Shown piece after piece: positions 44,230-52,885 of a DNA stretch of 64,000 nucleotides (its first letter is position 1; each line of letters begins with the position of its first letter). This DNA comes from Asticcacaulis sp. YBE204 (lineage in GTDB: Bacteria > Pseudomonadota > Alphaproteobacteria > Caulobacterales > Caulobacteraceae). Both the position numbers and the translations under genes were made by a program. Where the stretch lies: assembly GCF_000495855.1 (NCBI RefSeq), contig NZ_AWGF01000001.1, positions 372,001 through 436,000 on the forward strand, given 5' to 3'. Under the pieces are notes generated by a model. That model made no database searches. It was not told the origin of the DNA and saw only the letters and a list, made by a program, of their open reading frames with translations.

Positions 44230-46056
44230 ATGGCGTTTTTCGGGCGGTTTCCACGGGTGGTCAGGGTTAGGTTTCGGTTCGGCAAGATTTTGACCGCGGG
44301 CGTCTTCGCCCTGTCGGCGGTGGCCCTGTGCGCGCTCGGCTGGCCGGTGGCGGCGCAGCTCCTGCCCGAAGAACCCGCCAATGCCGAAGCGCTCGACAGC
44401 CTCGATCCGGCCCTGCAACCGGTCAATTCGACACAGGCGCTGAAAACGTCGGAACAGTCGGTGGTGCGCGTGCTGGTCGTCTATCGCGGCTACGGCGGCG
44501 TGCCGCTCGATGCGGTCGGCATGGGATCGGGGTTCGTCGTCGCGCCGGGCTATATCGTCACCAACTACCACGTCATCGAAACCCCGCCCGAAGCGACCTC
44601 GGCGGAAATCTATATCGTCCCACACAAGGATTCCGGTGCCGCCTATCAGCAGGTGACGCTGGCCCGCCCATGGATGGAGGGCGATCTGGCGCTGCTGCGC
44701 GCCGAAGGGCTCAAGATCGCACCGCTCAAACTGTCGCTGGTGCCGCAAAAAAACCAGCAGGTCGTGGCTATGGGCTATCCCGGCATTACCGACCGTCTGC
44801 TCAAGCGCGGCGGCACGGAGTTGCTTGAGCCCGCCGATGCCTATGTGACGCAAGGCTCGATCGCGCTGTTCGCCTCGACCAACCCGGACGGCTCACGCGT
44901 CGACACGCTGTTTCATACGGCCCCGATCAATCCGGGTAATTCCGGCGGACCGCTGATGGACGAATGCGGTCAGGTCGTCGGCGTCAACACCTGGTCGGCG
45001 GTGTCGACCATGTCCGAAGGCGGCGACATGGATGTCCCGGCGGGCCAGTATGTGGCGACCCACGTCTCGGCGCTCAACACCTTTCTGCAATCGGCGGGCG
45101 TGCCGGTTCAGACGACATCCGACCCCTGTTACGCCAAGACCGCCGACGAAATCGTCAAGGATGAAGGCCTGTCGAAGGCCCTGGCCGCCTATCGCGACGC
45201 TCAGGCCAAGCGTATCGAGGAGCAGCGCAAGGCCGAACAGCTGAACGCCGTTATGGATCAATTGCAACTGGGGGCGCTGGTCCTGTTGTCGTTGCTGGTC
45301 GTCGTGCTGATCGCCCTGATCATCCGCCGCCGCCCACACAAGGAAAAGGACGCGCCGACGGCCTACAGCGCGCCCACCGCCGATGATGCGGCGACCCTGA
45401 ACCCGGCGCTGTCGATCCCCAATCCGCGCGCCCGTCCGGTCGTCAAAACGCCGGAACCGGTCGAGAAAAAAGTCCATGCCAAACATCCTTTCCCGTGGGG
45501 CTGGATCGCGCTGGGCACCGTCGTCGTGCTGATCGCGCTCGGTTTCGTCCTGCGCGAAAGCCCGATGTTCCAGAAAATGTCGCAAAAGACCGAAGTTTCC
45601 GCCGTCAGTCCGGCGATCATGCGTTTAAACTGCGATGTCGATCTCAAGGCCTCGCCGAAGCCGCTGGCCGGGGTGGGGCCCATCGATTTCGAATTCGACG
45701 CCGCCCATGCCTGCGTCAGCGGCCGTACACCCTACGAAGTGCAGCCCAATGGCACGCTGTTGCGCTTTACCGTATCGGACGCCGAACCGGTCGCGGCGCG
45801 GCTGGAGCTGTCGCGCGACGGTCTGGTCTTCAAACGCAGCGATTATCGCCTGAGCGACGAGGCGCACCGGTCCTATGTGTCGCAGCGTCAGGCGCTCGGT
45901 TCGCTGCGTTGTGTGAGCGGTAAAGATACCGGACAATCGGAAGCGTTGAAGGACAATCTGCGTAAGGTTCGCACGCTGGCGCAATCTTTTCTGACCGCCG
46001 GACCGGAGACTGAAACGGTGTGGAAATGCCGTAAAGCGCCTGAGAAAACTTCGTAG
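44230..46056 (+). CDS. Membrane-bound trypsin-like serine protease with two later transmembrane segments
   Basis: A 608-residue protein. An N-terminal signal or anchor (TAGVFALSAVALCALGWPVAA) precedes an S1C-type protease domain with the full triad: His in VTNYHVIE (about 117), Asp in EGDLALL (about 158) and Ser in NPGNSGGPL (about 240). After a coiled-coil stretch comes a transmembrane segment (about 345-365), a Pro/Ala-rich linker, a second (about 420-440), and a C-terminal domain of about 150 residues with conserved-looking cysteines. No PDZ domain is present, unlike DegP/HtrA. No Shine-Dalgarno is visible before ATG 44230. Confidence 0.82.
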   Translation: MAFFGRFPRVVRVRFRFGKILTAGVFALSAVALCALGWPVAAQLLPEEPANAEALDSLDPALQPVNSTQALKTSEQSVVRVLVVYRGYGGVPLDAVGMGSGFVVAPGYIVTNYHVIETPPEATSAEIYIVPHKDSGAAYQQVTLARPWMEGDLALLRAEGLKIAPLKLSLVPQKNQQVVAMGYPGITDRLLKRGGTELLEPADAYVTQGSIALFASTNPDGSRVDTLFHTAPINPGNSGGPLMDECGQVVGVNTWSAVSTMSEGGDMDVPAGQYVATHVSALNTFLQSAGVPVQTTSDPCYAKTADEIVKDEGLSKALAAYRDAQAKRIEEQRKAEQLNAVMDQLQLGALVLLSLLVVVLIALIIRRRPHKEKDAPTAYSAPTADDAATLNPALSIPNPRARPVVKTPEPVEKKVHAKHPFPWGWIALGTVVVLIALGFVLRESPMFQKMSQKTEVSAVSPAIMRLNCDVDLKASPKPLAGVGPIDFEFDAAHACVSGRTPYEVQPNGTLLRFTVSDAEPVAARLELSRDGLVFKRSDYRLSDEAHRSYVSQRQALGSLRCVSGKDTGQSEALKDNLRKVRTLAQSFLTAGPETETVWKCRKAPEKTS

Positions 46057-46226
46057 CCAGATCGGTTTTTTATATTTCTGCGTTAAGATTTTACGACAAC
46101 CTTAACGAATCCTTATTTCCCGTACATTGGCTATTTATGCCCTTCATCATAGGTTCATGTGAAAGGGGCTAACTGTGCCTTCAGAGGCGTCCCATCGATG
46201 CCGGATAAACCTACGGAGAGACCAAA

Positions 46227-46907
46227 ATGCGTAATTTTGCTGGACTGAAAGTCTTTGGCGCCTTGACCGGCCTCGCGCTGCTGACGGCGGCCTGCACGAC
46301 CACCGACCCGAACACCGGCGAAGTCGTGCGCGACAACACCAAGACCAATGCCCTGATCGGGGCCGCTGCCGGTGCAGCGCTCGGCTACGCCACCAATACC
46401 AACAAGGGTGAGCAGGGTCGCAAGAATGCCGTCATCGGCGCCGGTATCGGCGCGCTGTCGGGCGCGGCCATCGGCAACTACATGGACAAGCAGCAGGCCG
46501 AACTGCGCAAGGAACTGGCCGGTACGGGCATCGGTGTGACGCGTAACGGCGACAACATCATCCTGAACATGCCGTCCGACGTGACGTTTGCCACCGGCAG
46601 CTCGACCATCGAGTCCGGCTTCTATTCGACGCTGAACGACGTGGCCACTGTGCTGAACAAGTATCCCTCGACCTATGTCGATATCGTCGGTCACGCCGAT
46701 TCGACCGGTTCGGACGCTATCAACGAGCCGCTGGCCGAAAACCGCGCCAATTCGACTGCGGCCTACCTGACCGGTCGTGGCGTCGCCAATCAGCGTCTGT
46801 TCGTCGCGGGCATGGGCTCGCGTCAGCCGATCGCCTCGAACGCGACCCCGGAAGGCCGCGCCAAGAACCGTCGCGTGGAAATCACCCTGCGCCCGGTGAC
46901 GGAGTAA
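46227..46907 (+). CDS. OmpA family lipoprotein with glycine zipper (YiaD-like)
   Basis: A 226-residue outer membrane lipoprotein. The lipobox is LTAAC; glycine-zipper segments (GAAAGAALGYAT, GAGIGALSGAAIGNYM) occupy about residues 50-90; the OmpA C-terminal peptidoglycan-binding domain runs from about 105, with VDIVGHADSTGSD, the NRAN...YLTGRGV pattern and NRRVEITL. It likely anchors the outer membrane to the cell wall. RBS GGAGAGA precedes the ATG. Confidence 0.92.
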   Translation: MRNFAGLKVFGALTGLALLTAACTTTDPNTGEVVRDNTKTNALIGAAAGAALGYATNTNKGEQGRKNAVIGAGIGALSGAAIGNYMDKQQAELRKELAGTGIGVTRNGDNIILNMPSDVTFATGSSTIESGFYSTLNDVATVLNKYPSTYVDIVGHADSTGSDAINEPLAENRANSTAAYLTGRGVANQRLFVAGMGSRQPIASNATPEGRAKNRRVEITLRPVTE

Positions 46908-46967
46908 ACCTCTCTTTAACCCTGTTTCGTCAGGGGATTGAAACGGCTTTAGACTAAGCTGGGCGGC

Positions 46968-47747
46968 ATGGAACATTCATGCCGCCCTTTGTCTGTCCGC
47001 CGCCTGCCCCTGCTGGGGGCTGAGGTCGATGTCGTCACACCGGACATGGTGATGGACTTCATCAGCACCGCGCGCGGGCAGAAGGCCATCGTCGCCAACC
47101 ACAATCTGCACAGCCTGTACCTGTTCCAGAAGCGCGCCGACATGCGCCGCTTTTACGATCACGCGGCCCTGATCGAGATCGATTCCGTGCCGATGATCGC
47201 CTGGGCGAAATTGATGGGGCACAACGTGTCGCGCGCCCACCGCTGCACCTATCTCGATTTCCGCGACACCTTCTGGAGCCGCGCCGTGACCGAAGGCTGG
47301 CGCGTCTATCATATCGGCGGCGCGCCGGAACATAATGCCGCGTCGAAACAGGCTATCCTCAGGCGCCATCCCGATGCACAGCTTGAGGTCCGCAGCGGCT
47401 ATTTCGACGTCAATGGTCCGGCCAACGACCTGTTGCTCGCCGATATCGCCGCGCATAAGCCCGATGTGCTGCTGGTCGGTATGGGGATGCCGCGTCAGGA
47501 GACGTGGATACTCAACAATCTCGACCGCCTGCCCGATTGCGTCATCCTCCCCGTAGGTGCGGCCTTCGATTATGAGGCCGGGGTCATGTACACGCCGCCG
47601 CGCTGGGCCGGGCAGATGGGCGTCGAGTGGCTGGTGCGCTTTTTCCACGAGCCGAAACGCCTGTTTGAGCGCTATTTCGTCGAGCCGTGGGTGCTTATCC
47701 CGCAAATGCTGGGTGATCTCAAGCAACGCAGCAAGCGAACGGTCTAG
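46968..47747 (+). CDS. WecB/TagA/CpsF (GT26) family glycosyltransferase
   Basis: A 259-residue GT26 enzyme that transfers an N-acetylhexosamine-type sugar to a lipid-linked acceptor. Motifs: AIVANHNLHSLYLFQ, EIDSVPMIAWAKL, YHIGGAPEHN, VLLVGMGMPRQETWI (about residue 165), GAAFDYEAGVMYTPPRWA, and the membrane-associating C-terminus FFHEPKRLFERYFVEP. It lies just upstream of the pse genes (66-base gap), suggesting a role in an envelope or flagellar glycan, but the link is by position only. Confidence 0.88.
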   Translation: MEHSCRPLSVRRLPLLGAEVDVVTPDMVMDFISTARGQKAIVANHNLHSLYLFQKRADMRRFYDHAALIEIDSVPMIAWAKLMGHNVSRAHRCTYLDFRDTFWSRAVTEGWRVYHIGGAPEHNAASKQAILRRHPDAQLEVRSGYFDVNGPANDLLLADIAAHKPDVLLVGMGMPRQETWILNNLDRLPDCVILPVGAAFDYEAGVMYTPPRWAGQMGVEWLVRFFHEPKRLFERYFVEPWVLIPQMLGDLKQRSKRTV

Positions 47748-47813
47748 GATATTAACCAATATTTCAGCGGCGCGCGCGACAATCTCTCGACGAGTGATAG
47801 GGATTTCGAGCGT

Positions 47814-48860
47814 ATGGCTGATATTTTCAGGGATTTCGCGCCGCAGGGCGATCCGGTCAAGGGCCAGTCGGTCCTGATCACCGGCGGTACGGGCAGTTTC
47901 GGTCGCAAGCTGGTCAAGACCCTGCTGGAGCAGTACGACCCGAAAAAGGTCATCATCCTGTCGCGCGACGAACTCAAGCAGTACGAGATGCGCTGCGAGC
48001 TGGAAGAAACCTTTCCGCCGGAAAAACTGGCTAAGCTGCGCTTTTTCCTCGGCGATGTGCGCGACCGTCCGCGTCTGGAACTGGCCTTCCGCAGCGTCGA
48101 TATCGTGGTCCATGCCGCCGCCCTGAAACAGGTGCCCGCCGCCGAATATAATCCGTCTGAATGCATCGCGACCAATGTTAACGGCGCGGAAAACGTCGTC
48201 TGGGCCTGCCTGCAACAAGGCGTGAAGCGTGTCGTGGCGCTATCGACCGACAAGGCCTGCTCGCCGATCAACCTTTATGGCGCGACCAAGCTGGCCTCGG
48301 ACAAGATTTTCGTCGCCGCCAACAACCTGTCCGGCGATATCGGCACGCGGTTCTGCGTCGTGCGTTACGGCAATGTGGTGGGGTCGCGCGGTTCGGTCGT
48401 ACCCTATTTCAAGCGGCTGCTGGCGCAGGGTGCCAAGGATCTGCCGATCACCGATCCGCGCATGACGCGCTTCTGGATATCACTCACTCAGGGCGTCGAT
48501 TTCGTCCTGTCGTGTCTGGAAACGACGCGCGGCGGCGAAATCTTCGTGCCCAAGATCCCGGCCACCACCGTCAGCGATCTGGCGACCGCTCTGGCCGCCG
48601 ATGTGCCGCAGCGGACCATCGGCATTCGCCCGGGTGAAAAGCTACACGAAATCATGATCTCGGCCGACGATTCCCGCGCCACCTGGGAGTTGGACGACCG
48701 CTATATGATCGAGCCGGAATTCGTCGAATATCCGCGTGACGGCGCCGAAACGGTCGGCGCGAAAAAGGTCGAAGAAGGCTTCGCCTATTCCAGCGACATC
48801 AACCCCGAACGCCTCGATGTCGAGGGTATTCGCGCTATGATGGAAGCCTATTTCGCGTGA
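47814..48860 (+). CDS. pseB: UDP-N-acetylglucosamine 4,6-dehydratase (inverting)
   Basis: First step of pseudaminic acid synthesis (FlmA in Caulobacter). The 348 residues form an extended SDR: nucleotide-binding ITGGTGSFGRKLV (about residue 22), VVHAAALKQVPAAEYNP, catalytic STDKACSPINLYGATK (the tyrosine is in an altered position, as usual for PseB) and RYGNVVGSRGSVVP. It overlaps pseC by 4 bases (GTGA), so the pair is translationally coupled. In this bacterial group the pathway modifies flagellin. Confidence 0.93.
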   Translation: MADIFRDFAPQGDPVKGQSVLITGGTGSFGRKLVKTLLEQYDPKKVIILSRDELKQYEMRCELEETFPPEKLAKLRFFLGDVRDRPRLELAFRSVDIVVHAAALKQVPAAEYNPSECIATNVNGAENVVWACLQQGVKRVVALSTDKACSPINLYGATKLASDKIFVAANNLSGDIGTRFCVVRYGNVVGSRGSVVPYFKRLLAQGAKDLPITDPRMTRFWISLTQGVDFVLSCLETTRGGEIFVPKIPATTVSDLATALAADVPQRTIGIRPGEKLHEIMISADDSRATWELDDRYMIEPEFVEYPRDGAETVGAKKVEEGFAYSSDINPERLDVEGIRAMMEAYFA

Positions 48861-50038
48861 GCGGGTTTTTGCCTTACGGACGGCAATCGATCGACGACAG
48901 CGACATCGCCGCCGTCGTCGAGGCCCTGCGCTCCGACTACCTGACGACCGGCCCGATGGTCGAGCGCTTCGAGCGCGAACTGGCCGCAACCGTTGGCGCG
49001 AAAGAAGCCGTAGTCGTGTCGAACGGCACGGCGGCCTTGCATCTGGCGGTTCTGACGCAGAATCTGGGTCCGAATGACGTCGTCATCGTGCCGTCGATCA
49101 CCTTTGCCGCTTCGGCCAATTGTGTTGCCTATTGCGGTGCGCAGGTGGTGTTCGCCGATGTCGATCCGCTGACCGGTCTGATCACGGATGAAAGCTTCGA
49201 TGCGGCCCTGAGCCTGATCGATAACCTTGGTTATCGCTTTGCCGGAGCCATTTCCGTTCACTATGCCGGTCGCCCGGTCGACCTAAGCCACATCGCGGCG
49301 ACCTGTCAGGCGCGCGGGGCGTTCCTGATCGAAGACGCCTGTCATGCGCTGGGGACGTCCGGCGCGCAAGGCTCGGTCGGGTCGTGTGCGGCCTCGGATA
49401 TGGCCGTCTTCTCCTTCCATCCGGTCAAGACCCTGACGACTGGCGAGGGCGGGGCAATCACCACTAATGATCCTGATCTGGCGCGGAAACTGCGCCTCCT
49501 GCGCAGCCACGGCATCGAGCGCGATCCGGCGCAGTTCGAGGGGCTCGGCTATGGCGACAGCGACGACACCGGGCCGTGGGTCTATGAAATGCAGGCACTG
49601 GGGTTCAACTACCGCCTGCCGGACCTCAATTGTGCGTTGGGCGTGGCGCAACTGAAGCGCCTACCGCAGTTCATCGAGCGCCGTAAAGCGCTGGTCGCGG
49701 CCTACGAAGCCCTTTTCAAGACTAACCTGTCTGTCTCGTGGCCGTCGCCGGATGCCGTCACCGATCCGGTGTTTCATCTGATGGCCGTGGCGATCGACTT
49801 TACCGCAGGCAAGCCCCGCGCTCAGGTCATGACCGAACTGAAATCTCACGGCATCGGCACGCAGGTTCACTATATCCCCGTGCATCGCCAGCCTTGGTGG
49901 CAAACGCAACGGGCCGCACGCGATCTGCCGGGGGCCGATGCCTTTTACCGTTCGACCCTGTCCCTGCCGCTCTATCCCGACATGACCGACGCCGATCCGG
50001 CGAGGGTGGTCGAGGCGTTGAAAGCGGTGCTCGGATGA
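48857..50038 (+). CDS. pseC: UDP-4-amino-4,6-dideoxy-N-acetyl-beta-L-altrosamine transaminase
   Basis: Second step of pseudaminic acid synthesis (FlmB in Caulobacter), a PLP aminotransferase of the DegT/DnrJ/EryC1 family. The 393 residues include VSNGTAALHLAV, IEDACHALG, the PLP lysine in FSFHPVKTLTTGEGGA (about residue 190) and GFNYRLPDLNCALG. The GTG start lies inside the end of pseB. Downstream, a 223-bp family B repeat separates it from pseI. Confidence 0.93.
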   Translation: MSGFLPYGRQSIDDSDIAAVVEALRSDYLTTGPMVERFERELAATVGAKEAVVVSNGTAALHLAVLTQNLGPNDVVIVPSITFAASANCVAYCGAQVVFADVDPLTGLITDESFDAALSLIDNLGYRFAGAISVHYAGRPVDLSHIAATCQARGAFLIEDACHALGTSGAQGSVGSCAASDMAVFSFHPVKTLTTGEGGAITTNDPDLARKLRLLRSHGIERDPAQFEGLGYGDSDDTGPWVYEMQALGFNYRLPDLNCALGVAQLKRLPQFIERRKALVAAYEALFKTNLSVSWPSPDAVTDPVFHLMAVAIDFTAGKPRAQVMTELKSHGIGTQVHYIPVHRQPWWQTQRAARDLPGADAFYRSTLSLPLYPDMTDADPARVVEALKAVLG

Positions 50039-50052
50039 CCGCCCTCCTTTTA

Positions 50053-50275
50053 TACTCCCCCAGCTTGCTGGGGGAGGTGGATTTGAGACCAGAGGTCTCA
50101 AAGACGGAGGGGAGCTCGGAAAGGCGACGCATCGCCTCTGTATTATCTACACGAGCCCCCACCACCACATCCGCATCGGCGGTCCGATCACTTGCTTCGC
50201 AAGCTCGTGCGGTCCCAACGCTTGCGAAAGCTATACTTTCGCTGCGCTATACCCCAGTAAACTGGGGAGGTATAA
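50053..50275 (+). repeat. Intergenic palindromic repeat, family B, copy 3 (mosaic)
   Basis: The left half begins TACTCCCCCAGC-TTG-CTGGGGGAG as in copies 1 and 2. The right half contains CACGAGCCCCCACCACCACA, then an AGCTCGTGCGGTCC segment and CCCCAGTAAACTGGGGAGGT, which is the inverted left half of the copy at 28809. The internal pair GAGACC-A-GAGGTCTC is also present. It splits pseC from pseI and ends 10 bases before the pseI ATG. Confidence 0.85.
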
Positions 50276-50285
50276 GGTTAGCAGC

Positions 50286-51335
50286 ATGACCCCCGAAATC
50301 ACCATTGCCGGACGCCGGATCGGCGCGGCACACAGCCCCTATATCATCTGCGAATTGTCGGGGAACCATAACGGGTCGCTCGACCGGGCGCTGGCTCTGG
50401 TCGACGCCGCCGCTGATACGGGCTGCGATGCCATCAAGTTGCAAACCTATACCGCCGACACCATCACGCTCAACTCCGACCGCCCGGAGTTTCAGCTGAC
50501 CGGCGGCATGTGGAAAGGCTATTCGCTCTACGACCTCTATGCCGAGGCCCACACGCCGTGGGACTGGCATCCGGCCCTGTTCGAGCGGGCGGCGAAACGC
50601 GGCGTGACGATGTTTTCGTCGCCGTTCGACGATACGGCTGTCGATTTCCTCAACGACCTCGGCGCGCCGGCGTTCAAGATCGCCTCGTTCGAGTTGGTCG
50701 ACCTGCCGCTGGTCGCCTATGCCGCGTCGAAAGGCAAGCCGCTGATCATGTCGACCGGCATGGCCAATCTGGAGGAAATCGCCGCTGCCGTGGACACCGC
50801 GCGCAAATTCGGCACGGGCGAGATCGTTCTGCTCCATTGCGTCAGCGAATACCCGGCCAATATCCACGACGCCAATGTCCGCGTCGTCCCGGACCTCGGT
50901 GCGAAGTTCGGCGTGCCGTCTGGCCTGAGCGACCATACCTTCGGCACCGCGGCGTCTGTGGCGTCGGTGGCGCTGGGTGGTTGCGTGATCGAGAAACATT
51001 TCACGCTGGCCCGCGCCGACGGTGGTCCGGATTCGGGCTTCTCGCTGGAGCCCACCGAATTCACATCGTTGGTCAGAGACTGCAAGGACGCCTGGGCTGC
51101 GCTGGGTCATATCCATTACGACACACTGGGCTCGGAGCGTGGCTCGAAACAGTTCCGCCGTTCGCTCTACGTGGTTGAAGACATCAAGGCGGGTGAGCCC
51201 TTCACCAAAGTCAATGTCAAGTCGATCCGTCCCGGCCTCGGCCTGCCGCCGGTGCGCCTGTGGGACGTGCTGGACAAGACGGCGTCGCGCGATATCGTGC
51301 GGGGCGAACCGCTCAGCGATGATATGATCGGCTGA
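50286..51335 (+). CDS. pseI: Pseudaminic acid synthase
   Basis: Condenses a 2,4-diacetamido-2,4,6-trideoxy-altrose with phosphoenolpyruvate to make pseudaminic acid. The 349-residue NeuB-type protein has the TIM-barrel NeuB domain (ICELSGNHNGSLDRAL, KLQTYTADTIT, SSPFDDTAVDFL, HCVSEYPA, GLSDHTFG) and a C-terminal SAF antifreeze-like domain from about residue 285 (RSLYVVEDIKAGEPFTKVNV). PseG, PseH and PseF, which complete the pathway, are not in the window. The RBS region (AAGGTTAGC) lies directly beside the repeat. Confidence 0.92.
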   Translation: MTPEITIAGRRIGAAHSPYIICELSGNHNGSLDRALALVDAAADTGCDAIKLQTYTADTITLNSDRPEFQLTGGMWKGYSLYDLYAEAHTPWDWHPALFERAAKRGVTMFSSPFDDTAVDFLNDLGAPAFKIASFELVDLPLVAYAASKGKPLIMSTGMANLEEIAAAVDTARKFGTGEIVLLHCVSEYPANIHDANVRVVPDLGAKFGVPSGLSDHTFGTAASVASVALGGCVIEKHFTLARADGGPDSGFSLEPTEFTSLVRDCKDAWAALGHIHYDTLGSERGSKQFRRSLYVVEDIKAGEPFTKVNVKSIRPGLGLPPVRLWDVLDKTASRDIVRGEPLSDDMIG

Positions 51336-51369
51336 CATGGCGGCAAGGGGGGCGGCAAGGGGGGAACGC

Positions 51370-51981
51370 ATGTCATACAAAGAGCCTCGGCGTTTGGCTG
51401 CCGGGTTGAAAGGCCTGCTCCTGTGCGGCCTGAGTTTTTCGACGCTTGGGGCGCTGGCCCTGGCAGTCTATTTCGTCATGGATCCGCTGCGTCAGGAAAT
51501 GGGTGCGTTTAACGGCGTCAGCTGGCTGGTTTTAGTCGGATTATTCCTGCCGATTCTGAACCTGATCCTTAACCTGATGGCGCAGATCTTGTGGATGTTC
51601 TGGGTCCGCCGATTAAGCCTGAACGTCGGGCTGAGTGGTGCGACGGCGATCGCGGCCTTCGTCGTGCCGATCGGTAATCTGTGGGGACCATTTCGCGTCA
51701 TGCAGCGCCTGACCGCACAGATGGGCGAGGCAGAAGGTCTTCGGCGGTGGTGGTTGATAACCCTGTTGGCCGGTATTCCGATCCTGCCGCTAAGTATCTG
51801 GTTGGTTGGCAATATGGCGGACAGTATAGGCTTAACGACGCCTTTTACAGTTGTCATGCTTTTCGGATACGCTTCGATGGTTACGGCACTGCGAGACTAT
51901 CTGGGTTGGCGGTTAGTGAAACGGCTCAGCGTCGCCGACAGCGCTGCTGCCCGAACCGAAATGGCGGTCAGTGCTTTTTGA
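51370..51981 (+). CDS. DUF4328-like integral membrane protein
   Basis: A 203-residue protein with about five hydrophobic segments: near residues 15-38, 55-78, 85-105, 130-150 and 155-175. The sequence PIGNLWGPFRVMQRL recalls the P-x2-N-x-x-x-P element of DUF4328 proteins, a weak family match. ATG 51370 is chosen for its GGGGAA site over an in-frame ATG at 51337. The gene follows pseI by 34 bases and precedes the hydrolase by 10. Function unknown. Confidence 0.65.
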   Translation: MSYKEPRRLAAGLKGLLLCGLSFSTLGALALAVYFVMDPLRQEMGAFNGVSWLVLVGLFLPILNLILNLMAQILWMFWVRRLSLNVGLSGATAIAAFVVPIGNLWGPFRVMQRLTAQMGEAEGLRRWWLITLLAGIPILPLSIWLVGNMADSIGLTTPFTVVMLFGYASMVTALRDYLGWRLVKRLSVADSAAARTEMAVSAF

Positions 51982-51991
51982 GGAAACCCAT

Positions 51992-52801
51992 ATGAAGTGG
52001 ATTATGCGGACGGCTCTGACCCTGCTGCTAACGGTGGTTCTGGCCTATGCCGGGGTGTGCGCCTATCTCTATATCAAGCAGCGCGACATGCTGTACATCC
52101 CGCCGAAAGAGGTCACCGCGCCGAAGGTCGAGGGCGTGGCCATTTCGGTTGTCAAGATCACGACGCCGGATCATGAAACCCTGAACGGCTGGTTCACGCC
52201 ACCCGTCAAAAAAGACGGACTGGTCTTTCTCTATTTGCCGGGGCAGGGCGGCGGCCTCGACATGCAGGCCGGGCGTTACAAGCGTATGGCGGCCAAGGGC
52301 GTGGGGTTCCTCAGTCTGGCCTATCGCGGCTTCTTCGGATCGACCGGTAAGCCGACCGAAGACGGTATCCTGACCGACGGGCTGGCCGCCTATGACTGGC
52401 TGATCCAACAGGGCTACAAGCCGGAACAGATCGTCCTGCACGGCCATTCGCTGGGCTCCGGACCCGCGACCTATATCGCCACGCAACGCAATGCCCGCGG
52501 CCTGATTCTGGAAGCGCCCTTCACGGCGGCGTCCGACGTGGCGCAGGAGCGTTATCCCTATGTGCCGGTGGGCTTTCTGATGAAGGACAAGTTCGCCAAT
52601 CGCGAGCGTATCAGGGACGTCCACATGCCGGTCCTGATCGTCCACGGCGACCGTGACAGCGTCGTACCCTATCGCCACGGCGAGCGTCTGTTTGCCTTGG
52701 CCAACGAACCCAAGACCTTCAAACGCATGGCGGGCGAGGATCATTCGACCCTCACCCGCGCCGGTGTCTATGATGTTTATTGGAAGTGGCTTGAGCGATA
52801 G
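51992..52801 (+). CDS. Membrane-anchored alpha/beta hydrolase (BEM46/ABHD13-like)
   Basis: A 269-residue serine hydrolase with an N-terminal transmembrane anchor (ALTLLLTVVLAYAGVCAYLY). The triad is visible: nucleophile in LHGHSLGSGPA (about residue 155), acid in VHGDRDSVVP (about 220) and His in GEDHSTL (about 250). The YRGFFGSTGKPTEDG segment is typical of this family. The frame opens at 51971; ATG 51992 follows GAGGAAAC and is preferred. The substrate is unknown. Confidence 0.87.
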   Translation: MKWIMRTALTLLLTVVLAYAGVCAYLYIKQRDMLYIPPKEVTAPKVEGVAISVVKITTPDHETLNGWFTPPVKKDGLVFLYLPGQGGGLDMQAGRYKRMAAKGVGFLSLAYRGFFGSTGKPTEDGILTDGLAAYDWLIQQGYKPEQIVLHGHSLGSGPATYIATQRNARGLILEAPFTAASDVAQERYPYVPVGFLMKDKFANRERIRDVHMPVLIVHGDRDSVVPYRHGERLFALANEPKTFKRMAGEDHSTLTRAGVYDVYWKWLER

Positions 52802-52826
52802 CCGAAAAGTGGGAACCGGTTTTCGG
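52802..52826. repeat. Intergenic palindrome, family C, copy 2
   Basis: CCGAAAAGTGGGAACCGGTT with the complementary TTCGG end. Same core as the copy after nrdA. It begins one base after the hydrolase stop. Confidence 0.8.
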
Positions 52827-52850
52827 TAATATATCGCGACAACTAAGGAA

Positions 52851-52883
52851 TTTCCATGGAATGATTAAGTCATTCCATGGAAA
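52851..52883. terminator. Long inverted repeat between convergent genes
   Basis: Perfect 14-bp arms TTTCCATGGAATGA and TCATTCCATGGAAA around a TTAAG loop; each arm contains its own palindrome TTCCATGGAA. It sits between the hydrolase and the Yip1-like gene and probably stops transcription both ways, although it lacks strong T-runs. Confidence 0.6.
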
Positions 52884-52885
52884 CC

